Translations under genes and position numbers: made by a program
Origin: Rallus limicola
Lineage: Eukaryota > Chordata > Aves > Gruiformes > Rallidae
Length of the DNA stretch: 64,000 nucleotides
Assembly (NCBI GenBank): GCA_022605955.1
Contig: JAKCOZ010000022.1
Coordinates: forward strand, 2,604,001-2,668,000
Direction: 5' to 3'
Shown: piece after piece, positions 53,914 through 64,000 of the stretch
Layout: each line of letters begins with the position of its first letter
How positions within the stretch are numbered: position 1 is the stretch's first letter
Notes under the pieces: generated by a model
What the model was told of the DNA's origin: nothing
Seen by the model: only the letters and a program-made list of their open reading frames with translations
The model's database searches: none

Positions 53914-55880
53914 AGCAGTCCAGCCATTGAAAGGACATAGTAAATTCACACCATCAAATGTCAACAGCATTTATTGTAATGCCTTGCCTAGAGCTAACTT
54001 TGCCAGTGCTCTTTTCTAGTTTTTTTTTTAATTTCAATAAGGGCAAGGAACATCCTACATTCATCCACCAAATCAGCACACTTGTGTCTCTGAAGAGCCA
54101 TCAATGCCACTCCTGGTCATAGTTCTCTATCTGCAATCTAGAACCATCATTCAAACTTGCATCACATTCTTCCATCCACCAGAGCTTGTTCCTCCCAATG
54201 AGGATGTGCATCATCAACAACCACACCTAGAGATGTCTAGCTCAAGCTGTGAAGAAGAACAGCTTCCTCCTCTGCCAACTGCCACTGGTGGATGATGTGA
54301 TACTTCTTAGATTAGACCGTTTCTGACTATATGCAAAGCTGTAGTGATTCTTTGGTACAATTAGGAACTTCAGACACTTTAGGTGAATAAAAGTTTCAAT
54401 GAATATGTAGTTTTCAACCGTATTTTGACATAGATTCAATGCTAAAATCTAAACCACATTTTAAAGTCCACCTGTCCCTAATTGATAACTGCCTGTGCTT
54501 CACTGGAAGAATAATTTGTGGTTTACACAATGCTTTGCTCTAGTGCTTCCTTTAACCTTTTAAAGAATTGTATGACCGTAGTGAACAAAGTTACCAGCAG
54601 AAGCATTAAGAACAGAAAACTTACGAAAAGTAATTGACAAGACCAGGAAAACCTACTTCTATCCTATACCGATTGCGCTCCAGTGTTACAATTAATTTTC
54701 CAAATTTAAACAGGAATGATTCAAGTTGCAGAAATTTAGTACACCTTTAGATAGGCATCACTGCAAAGAGATACTTTCCTTCCTTGCCTACACATGCCGC
54801 TTTTCCAACTCATAGTGTTATCAGCAGTGTAATGTCACTGACATCTAGAATTCCCACTTTTATCACACAGAACCCCAAAACCATACTACACGTGGCACTA
54901 GAGTGTTGAGTGTGTTCCCAATTAAACTTGAAGATTAACAAAGATCTATGTACTGCTTGTTACAAAAATACATTAGTCATCTAAATCTGTCATGGAATGA
55001 TTCATGAGCAATTCATTTGTACACTATGCAAAATCTATCCTTGTTCAGAGTTCCTTTCTAAATTTAGACTCCACAGCAGTTCACTTTAAGAGAAACATTA
55101 AACTGATGATAGGATGTGGAACATTATTCTTTTAGATAGAAATAAGAGGCTGTCTAGGGATTCTAATTAGTTCAATAAGCTATGAATGAATATAACCAAC
55201 TTTAAATACTAAGCATAATTTTGAGTCCTTGTTCCACTAATTAAGAAATACCTTTAGTTGTAGCTGAAAAGTCCTGTTACCTGTAGCTAATGTGCCTAGG
55301 TTAGTTTTGATGACACACACATTAGAACTTTTATTTACCTTAGATTTATCTTTACAGTCTTGCCTCCAGCAATGCTTTAAGTAACTGCATTTTACAAAAC
55401 ATCATCAGCTCTTTCATTGTCTGAGGACTTACCATGAGTGAATGCCATGGTTCTATGTGTCACACATATTCCAACTACTTACCAAAATAGGAACATCATT
55501 AACTTAATAGATTGCATATGGATCAAGAAGCATTAAACTGTTCTTTCCACAACTTGACCCAAAAAAGAAAAAACTTTAGAGAACAACTTTAATTAGATTC
55601 AGGTTTCCAAATGGACCTTGATTTTGCCTCTGGATGTGTGTTGCACATTTTGCATAAACTTGAATTTACAAATAAGTGTCATTAAAAAATTACTGTTCCT
55701 TTAAAATTAGTGTATAGACAAATATTTTCTTTCTCTCTGCATACATGGACTTCAATTAAATATTACCATTCATCAAAGAAGTTGTTTAAATTCAGCTCAC
55801 CTTGTTGGCAATGTAAGACTTAAGTCACCTTTTATTTTCTAAGTTCTTGGATTCTCCACAGTAGTAAGATTCCTAAGGTT

Positions 55881-55962
55881 GAACCCGACACTGGGGCTGA
55901 ACCTGACTACTGGGGCTTATGGGAGAGGTGATCAGAAAATTACAGGCTGATGATCAGAAAAT
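55881..55962. repeat. Two adjacent short tandem duplications
   Basis: GAACCCGACACTGGGGCT (55881-55898) is followed directly by GAACCTGACTACTGGGGCT (55899-55917), differing by one substitution and a one-base indel. Eleven bases later TGATCAGAAAAT occurs twice (55929-55940 and 55951-55962) with a period of 22. Confidence 0.9.
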
Positions 55963-58900
55963 CCCTGCCAAATCCCTACATCCCTCAAGTGCAGGTCTAG
56001 CAAGAGACTGCAGATATCCAGTATAAAATGGTTTCTGTCTGAAGCTCCTAGGTTTTCGATTGTAGAACAGGAGCCTTGGCAGTTTTGGAAAGGCTGGTCA
56101 AAATAAAGCTTTCAGTACTTTTCCCGTTGAAGTTTAAGCTTAGTTTGAATACTCTTGCTGGGTACAGGATATAGGACATTTAAAACATCTGTCTTAGTCC
56201 CTCTAAAACAGATATTTTTCTGCTGGAAGGAGTACTTTTGGAAGTTAATTATAACATCAAGTACTTTATTCAAATTTAAATTCAAATATAAACTGTAACA
56301 AGATTTTAACTATGAATAGATATTTTGGTAAAAATATATAACAATTAATAATTGCACTCTGATAACACTGTGAACATGGCCACGCAGGTATACATAGAAA
56401 TGATGATTTCATATTGCCAGCAAAGTGCAGAGGAAAAAGAGGAAAAAGTGCAAGGAAATTACATCTGAGAAAGCCAGAAAAGCATATTTACATGGCCTTT
56501 CATCTCTGGCAGAAAACCCAGTGATCTGGGAATTCACCTTAGCAATCTTACCATTAGCTCACAGCCTGCCTAAGATGCACAGCAGACTGTGGGGAAAAAA
56601 ATGCATACAGCTTACAGAGAAAAACAACATCTTGTTTCACTGAGATCTACACATTGCCAAAGGACAGTGACATTAAGAACAGGAAGATGGCCAACAGCAA
56701 CCCCTATAGCAAGTCGATGGTAAGAGCTTGAAGGTATATGAGCAGTAGAGATATTCAGCACATAAGCAGCTGTTTCTTTGATTTTGTATTAGGCATTTTC
56801 TAGTAATAGGCCAAATGAATCTGAAAGCCAATGCAAATCATATCAGCTCCATGGTTTTGCTCTCAGAAAAAAAACACAAATTGTACTAGGTCAGATATCT
56901 CAACCAATTGAGAATAAAATTGAGAACTATGTCAGAGATAACAAAATAACTGATCCTGAATAATCTTCTCCAAGTGCAGTTTTGTGCATAAAGCACAGTT
57001 AATAAAGCACATCTGCATTCTTCTATCCAAACTGCTTCCTAAGGCAAGGTGCCTTATGAATACAGGAGATGTTTATTCTATTTTTTTTCCCTTTACTCTT
57101 TTCACATAATGGAAAATGAGCACACTGGTATACTCAGGGAGCTGGAATGGTGCTTTCTTTAAACATTTTATTTGTGAAGCTACATAACTGTTCAGGAGTC
57201 AAAAGTAGCAGTCATTGTCTCTCACCTCACAGGGTGCAGGTCAAACCATCTCCTGTTTCATGGCTCAACTAAAAATCACGCACAAAAAAAACCCAAATAA
57301 TTTCTTTTGTATTCAACATTACCCCTACCAGCACAAAAGCCCACACAAGATCCAAGACACTGGAAAACCATGATGATATAGGAGTCAAGTATTGTAAGCT
57401 ATTCTAAAAACCAGAAAGAATAACACCTGGTGTGGGTGTATGCTAGTTTTGTGCATTTCCCCAGGGCTGAAAGACACATGACCAAGGTCACTTGATGAGA
57501 AGAATCAGTGGTGGAAACCACAAGGCATTAGAAGGCAAAGGCATCTGCACTGAAGGCCAAATTCAGCCACTCAGTCAGCCACTCCTCCTAATACCATTTG
57601 GTTTCAAAACTCTACAAAAATATACTTCAAAAGACTTTTAACAAGGGAGCTGGGAGAGGAGGGAGTAAACAGCCCGTTTATGGCATATATAAATTGCCAG
57701 AATCCCATGTCTTGCAGTCGCAACTACTATGAAAAAATTAAACTAAGAGAGTCTAAATAAACTAGAATTAGTACAGTGCCAGAGGAGTATATGTCCATTG
57801 CCAAAGGCAAAGGTAGAGTGGATAATGAAACTAAAGCAGCAAAATTATAAATCCATATTCCCCACTCTAAATCTTCTTTAACAAATAAATTAGTTATGTC
57901 ATCAAAAGCAGAGGTACCTGTGTTTCCAATTGATTGATCTAAAGGGATGAGAGAAGATGATGTTAGACAGGACTGAGCAGGATACACAGCATCATGCATA
58001 AAGTCATCAGGATATCGAAGAGGTACTGGTCCTTATACACCCACCACTTCTGGTGCTATGAAGTCTTCAGGATTCATTGTTACGTCCTGGAGTCCTTCTC
58101 AATGGGTCTCAAGGAATTTTTATCTCTAAATTCTGCTTCCACTTTTCTTTTATTCTTTTCATTTGCTCTTTTGCTGGCTTGACTAGCACAAGACAAGAGC
58201 AAAACTTGCTACATGAAGCAATAGACGGCTGCTTTCAGATCCTCTGCAGACACCACATTCCAACAACGTTAATCTGCCTTTAAAGAGCAGCCTTGTTCAT
58301 GTAAAAGAGGCAGGTATAGGTTTATAGCACTGGATTTCAGTTCTTGATACCAATGGGTTTGCAATGAAGCCTGATAGAAATGAAAGCCTGAAGGCTTGAT
58401 CTTAAATTAAACCAAAAAGCTTTGTAGCAAAACTTCCATTAATTTAATGAACACAACCCTCTAGCTGACTTGCTCAATCCATCCATCAATACCCGCCTCG
58501 CTCCATGTGTGTAGGAGGAACTTTGCAGATTGGCTACTCCATCCCTTTCAATATCATAGTGAAATGTGTATTATGGCCTGTCTTATCCAACAGGAAGATT
58601 TGCTTAAGCAGAAATTTATTCCTCAAGACAACATTATCCAAAGGAAAGTGTATTCTCTTAATTGAAAAAGATAAAAGAGAGCATAGGTATGTTTCTAACA
58701 CCTCCTATATCCCCCAAAAGACAAAATGTTACATCCAGATTAAGCGGGTTATAGCTTCTGGGCTCCATTTATCTAATGTGCTATTGGAGATAATTGCCCA
58801 TTCTCTGAATTGTTGTGCAGGAGTATAAATTCGTTTTTCATAAAAATCCACTCTGATTGCTAAAGCCATTCAAACTGTCTATGATATCAATGCTACTAAT

Positions 58901-59831
58901 CACATTTCCCCTCTGTGTCCCTCCCTCTCTTTTCCCCTAAAATCCAAAGAGATGCTTCTATATCAACATTAAATGAATTTGTTTGCTGCCCAGAAGCCAA
59001 ATTAAATGTGTTCTTTTATACTCAGTGCTCACAGAATAGGGAGAAATAAGAATAAATGAGAGCCATTAATTAAATCTCACAGGGAACCACACTGTTGCAA
59101 ATGGAAAAGAAAATCTATTTTCCCCTAACTACTATTTTATGCTAAATGCATCATAATTGCTATTCAAGACCAGATTAAGAGTTTGTTTTTCCAGCATGTG
59201 CTTTCTTTTTATTTGTGATCAGACTGAAAACTAAGTCTGACTCTTTGCATTCAAACTTAAACATGAGTTTTCTGAGTTGGGGTTATGTCTGTGGTGTAAG
59301 TGTGCGCAGAGACTCAAGCAACAAGATTAAGCAGTGCAGTGCCTTATGAACCCCTCAGTGCAGGCTGTCATATAGAAAACCACAGTTGGTGTCATTCTGT
59401 GCTCCTCTGACAAGCCCTTCTAAATGCTTTGCCCCATGTTCCCCTTCCCAAGTTAACAAAGGTAGTGTCTGTACGGGTGACAGTGCCCTGTGCTTTGTGA
59501 CTTTGGACATGTAGCTACATAAAGAATCTGGGCCAACAGGTTCGCAAGCATTAAAATCTTTCCTAGGGCTGGGCATAGACATACGCCTTTCTAAAAGTCC
59601 TTCAAGCTCAAACATGATTTTACTTTCTTTAATTGCAAGGCTTCCCATTTCTAGGAAGTTAAAAGGTGAATTTTGTTGAAATACCAAAAAGTCAGGTTTT
59701 GTTTTGTCTTTATTTAGCTATCTGTCCCTACGCTCTTTCGCTCCTCCCAAACTGATCAGAGAACATCCTAAACATCTTAATCATGCTTTGTGGAAGTTTG
59801 TTGATTGGTTTGTTGTTTTTTATAAATACAG

Positions 59832-59846
59832 AAAAAAAAAAAAAAA
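59832..59846. repeat. Poly-A run (15)
   Basis: Fifteen A following TATAAATACAG. No recognisable retrogene precedes it. Confidence 0.9.
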
Positions 59847-61947
59847 GAATCAGTAAAATATTTCAAGCACATCTTCCTGCATTTTGCTACATTATACATA
59901 TAGGAAAGCCTTTCTAAGCTTGCAACTCTTATGACAAATTACAGCAAGCCATGTAAAACCAAATACAAGACATCCTTGAAAGCACCAGGAATATCACAAA
60001 TTCTGAAACTACAGCCCATGTTTAGATCGAAATAGACATTTTCAGCTTGCTTTGGGGCACTGGACCCACTCTAGCTCCCTGTGCTGGTTAACAGTCTGTA
60101 ATCAAAGACCCATCAACAGCATCGCAATGACCCCTCAAATTCATAAACTGGAAGCTACAGCTCTCAGCAACCTGCACATCATTGCTTTGCATCACACAGG
60201 GATTACTAGCAGACAGCAGTTAAAGACAATCTTTCCCCCCTTGGGCACACTCAACCCTTCTAATACTCCTAATCCCTGAAAGGCTCAAGTCAAACAAGAA
60301 AGGATCTTTAATAAAGGGAGGATCCAAGAACTCCATTCTCAGATTTGACTGCAGGAAACCAGCAGAGGGAATGCAATCCTCACATGCTTGTATTAACAGT
60401 GAATGGTAGTGCTTGTGAATGTCCCAACAGCTGCACAGATGTTATTTCTAAATTGTACCTCCCATCTCAGCAAGTAGTTAAACAGTATGATCCTATTTTC
60501 CAAAGCAAATAAGTTTCAAAGCCAAGTTCTAACAGATGACAACTCAAATGAGATGAAAGAAAATCTTCCACTGAATACACAGCAGAAAGCGACCTCATAG
60601 TTTTACAGTGACAATAACTGACAGGTATAAAACAGTCTGTAGATTCTAGAAAATAATATCCAGAAATATGTGACTAGCAAATCAATGCCACCAAATATAC
60701 CCATCTAAAGACACAGGTCTCTTTCTGTATGCATGGCCACAAAAAAAAACAGAAAAACCTATTGTGTATGTGTGTGCATACATATATAAATGCTATATCC
60801 AATATAATATTCAGGGTTTTTCCCACAATTCAAATTGTTTCTGTCCTCTCACAAGCCCAGAGTACTTACTTTCCTGTTTTCTATTGCCTTAGGGCTTTTT
60901 ACCCAGAACTTGCTGCTAAACATCTTATTCAACAGCCCCCAATACACTTAATGCCCAAAGAATTTGTCTAATCCACTGTGAATCCCTATATATTTACCTT
61001 TAACACCCTTTACAAGTGGTTCCAAAATTTATACTATGCTTTATATGAAGAAGTGTTTTCTTTGCTTTAAACCTATTACCTCCTTGTTCTCAATTTCAGG
61101 TCACCTTTCTTGCTTTTAGAGGCAACTATAATTCACACTTACACACAGCCTTTTCAAAGCCCAGATATTGTATTCAGAGTACCTTTATCGTACCCACATC
61201 TGGAAGTCACTCCATCTGTCATCCCAAATATCACTCCCCTCTTTTCTATTTCAGTTTTGTGAGGGGATGTGGATCAGAAGAGCATGCTGTATTCCACATG
61301 TGAATGTACATCTGTGAATGAGGAGGATTCATAAAAAGACAGAATGTGACTTCAATGTTCAATTTTACACAACAATTTCCAAGACTGTATTTAGGTTTCC
61401 ACTACCAAGAAGCTCAGGACTGATGCTTTCAGAGAACTACCAATATTTCAAGATCTTTCTCCCTATGCATACCCCTCATCATTATGTGGGAATTGATGCA
61501 CTATTATTTTTCTACCATACATTAAGTCTGCATTTAGCCCAAGGTTTTATAACCCAGTAACTCAATGTTGTAAGATAAACATTATAATTAGAAAACTTGT
61601 AATTCAATTAATGACGAAGGGCCATTGATTGTCTTAAATAAACTTCCCCTTCTTGCAATTACTCTGGAATAAGAAAAGGCTTGATGGTGGAATACAAGAA
61701 CAAATAACGTTCCAAAGCAGTCTTCTCTACAAGTCCATATAGTATATTTAAATCCTAGCAAAGCTGTGTTTTACATGCCAACATCAATTCCATTGATACT
61801 TACTTAGCCAAAAAAGAAAATCATTTCACTCGATCACAGCTTGGAAAAATACAATACTATATTCCCTGAGCTCTCTTTTATCCAAATTATACCAATATTT
61901 TTTAATGAATATTCTTAAACCTTTAAGCACTACACAGTTTAACAAAG

Positions 61948-61979
61948 CAAAAAAAAACCAACCCAAACCCACAACCACC
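61948..61979. repeat. A/C-rich low-complexity tract
   Basis: About 32 bases of A and C with poly-A at the left and CCAACCCAAACCC-type units at the right. Confidence 0.82.
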
Positions 61980-62707
61980 TTAAAACAATCCACTTTTCAA
62001 TAGGTTGATCTAATAGGTTTTAATAACACATAGAAAGAGGGAATATAACTCCAACAGTTACCTAGGAAAGGTTTGTAGCTGTATTGGGTTTTTTTTCTTA
62101 AATGCACAGAAAGTACATTCTCCGTCAAATAAAAATCAAAGTAATTACTAATAGCTTACTGATGTCAGGGTAATTTCTACTGAATTCTCTTGGCTTCATC
62201 CCTCCTAATATGACTCCAAGTGAGTTTCCAATATGGTATGATAATTGGTTTGTTGTTGGGGATTTTTTATACCAACTACTCTCATAAGTCATGATGCACA
62301 AAAAAGTTAATTTATCAGACATTGATCCACACATTCTCAAACATCAAAAAAAGATCATAGAAAATGATACCAATGCATTCAAGTCTTCTTGAGGAAACTG
62401 CCTTTTAAGCAGTAGGTTTATTTGTGGTTATTTTATGAAGTAGGATTGATAGAACCTTGCAGTGCTGGCCTTGAGTTAGTAGCCATCTCCTGGATCATGC
62501 AGACTGCCAACAAAGCAAAGATGGGCTTTTCAAGTGTTCAACACTGACCTAAGCCCCAGGGCATTTTTACAACCAGTTAGAATGGAAGTAGCATTATTTT
62601 ACTACCAGTTTGAAAGGGAATTGCATTAGGCCAAGGGTCTGTCAGGCAAAATTAAGAAATATGAGCTAGCTGCATCTGAGCACAGGAGTGCTGAAAATGC
62701 AAAGCCA

Positions 62708-62742
62708 TAAAGTCTAATTAAAGTCTTAAGTACTTAAAGTCT
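62708..62742. repeat. Three TAAAGTCT copies around a 12-base palindrome
   Basis: TAAAGTCT occurs at 62708-62715, 62719-62726 and 62735-62742. The palindrome TTAAGTACTTAA spans 62726-62737, between the second and third copies. Confidence 0.85.
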
Positions 62743-64000
62743 GATTTACTTTACTAGAATTATTTCATTCTCTTAAAATTCTCTGCATTCCTTTTATTCT
62801 TATTGCATTTAGTTACACTTTAAATATTTTTCCAAGCCAAGAAAGCTGCCACTTGCATGTTGAAAATGTTGAAATGAGATGCTCTCAGCAGTTGAAATCT
62901 GTTTCTTAAAGCTTTTTCCACAGGAAAAAAAAGGGATCAAATCAGCCCTTTCCCACACAATTCCGGTTTTGACAAATTGGCATTTCTAGATGAAACATGT
63001 TCTTCTTAAACATCCTGTTCAGTTCTATTTAAATACATAAAAATGTGAGCAGTGAAACTAAGTATATTTTATCTGGGGCTCAAATCATGAAATATTGAAC
63101 ACAGCTATGGGAACCTTATTCAATAACAGCTCCAACCAGACCAAATTGGGTTGTGGAGTTGTGAGGAGAGATTGCTCAGAAAGTACCTGTGTTGCAAACA
63201 AAATAATTTTCATGTCATTACTTGAAATAGCAGTTGGATATTCTGAACACCTCTGAGAGCAGTAAAGTGGGGGGGGATAAAACCTTGCTTTGAAAGTTGA
63301 TAGTGTGAAGCTCACTGCCACCCAAATAAAGCCAGTTTAGGATGGTGTTACTTACACACAGCTGGGACAATATGAACAATTATCTTCATTTTTTGGAGCT
63401 AATTTACATCTTATTGCATGTTGCACAAAATAACATTGACAATTAGTGTAAGATTAGTTATTGTATTTTGATTTTTTTAGATGTGAATTATTTCTCCAGC
63501 ATCTCTCACTGGAGCAAGACATAAGCTAATCATAACCATGAGGCTTCACTAGATTAATCAATGAACACTCAATAGGCTGAATTTCTTATTCAGAATGTTT
63601 TTCAAAATTCATAATAGAGAACCTAATTCAGTTTTTTCAGATCTTAATAATTTGCTACCTTTCATTTAGGTTAATAATTATGTTATGAATTTGTTTTATA
63701 AATTCATTTAATTTTTATGCTTATTGCCAAATGATATGATTACAAATTGTAGCACACCTCTGTATATCAATGAAAAGATCTAAAAATAAGTAAAGGAGAT
63801 GAAAAGAAACGCAGAGCTTAAAATACAAAATTAAAACATTCATTAAAATTCTTAATAATGTTGGTGACCTATTAGGTGGCTATAACATTGGGAGAAACAA
63901 AAATACTGGCAAAAAAATGTCAATCAAGTAACTGAGATTCTCAACCATCTCAGATGGTAGGCAATAAGCAGTTTTCCCCATAGTCATTACGGCAATTATT

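Larger units (their letters stand above)
53386..58499. other. Unannotated DNA with small duplications and two open segments
   Basis: No gene is recognised. An A/C-rich tract lies at 53851-53913, with a 12-base palindrome (AAGCCTAGGCTT, 53813-53824) just before it. A frame open from 54041 to 54294 ends in an unusual Ser/Glu/Pro-rich peptide. A small cluster of duplications sits at 55881-55962. A 54-codon open frame at 56558-56719 ends exactly at a donor-like ATG/GTAAGA. None of these is convincing as a gene. Confidence 0.55.
58500..64000. other. Unannotated AT-rich DNA, possible conserved non-coding stretches
   Basis: No gene, RNA or transposon is recognised. Open frames of 107 codons (58505-58828, plus) and 110 codons (59355-59687, minus) resemble nothing I know. 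Simple sequence includes 15 A at 59832-59846, an A/C-rich tract at 61948-61979 and eight G at 63269-63276. Two stretches, about 58540-59260 and 63360-63740, are rich in ATTA and TAAT cores without simple repeats, the texture often seen in conserved enhancers. This is an impression only. Confidence 0.5.

Noticed and set aside
59355..59687. 110-codon minus-strand frame
   Set aside because: Composition looks somewhat protein-like, but I recognise no relatives and it has no supporting context.
60763..60792. Alternating purine-pyrimidine stretch (Z-DNA candidate)
   Set aside because: Short and interrupted. Ordinary TG/TA simple sequence.

Overview
This is 64 kb of vertebrate nuclear DNA, almost certainly from a bird. 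The sequence is AT-rich and CpG-poor, it has no long open reading frames, and CR1 retrotransposons are the only interspersed repeats I can recognise. Two of the three CR1 copies end in the ATCATAGAAT / GATTCACAGA-type 3' terminus typical of avian CR1. There are no Alu-like or L1-like elements. Together with the low repeat load (about 3% recognisable), this fits a gene-poor part of an avian macrochromosome. Other sauropsids also carry CR1, so 'bird' is a strong inference, not proof. Nothing prokaryotic or organellar is present.

Layout. From 1 to 7165 the DNA is unannotated and AT-rich. A short CR1 3' end lies at 7166-7490 (minus strand). Unannotated DNA follows to 14480. A longer 5'-truncated CR1 3' end occupies 14481-15120 (minus strand). 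About 1.5 kb further on, at 16670-17541 (plus strand), is an internal CR1 piece covering the start of ORF2, which encodes an APE-type endonuclease. It is broken by frameshifts and has lost its 3' half. From 17542 to 64000 I recognise no interspersed repeat or gene. That stretch holds simple repeats, homopolymer runs, recurrent A/C-rich low-complexity tracts, a few perfect hairpins, short tandem duplications and some GC-richer patches.

Genes. I could not recognise any protein-coding exon, tRNA, rRNA, snRNA or miRNA. The longest open frames (up to about 140 codons) are within what chance allows in 64 kb read in six frames, and none resembles a family I know. Several segments pair a good splice-site match with an open frame (minus 6984-7055, plus 2830-3000, 26815-26946, 46230-46437 and 56558-56719). 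They are recorded as low-confidence leads, because my own scan shows that such combinations occur here at roughly the chance rate. The window is best read as an intergenic desert or the inside of a very long intron.

No new biological system is evident. The observations most worth checking are the odd internal CR1 fragment, the 39-base hairpin at 37639-37677, and two AT-rich stretches near the right end that could be conserved non-coding elements.
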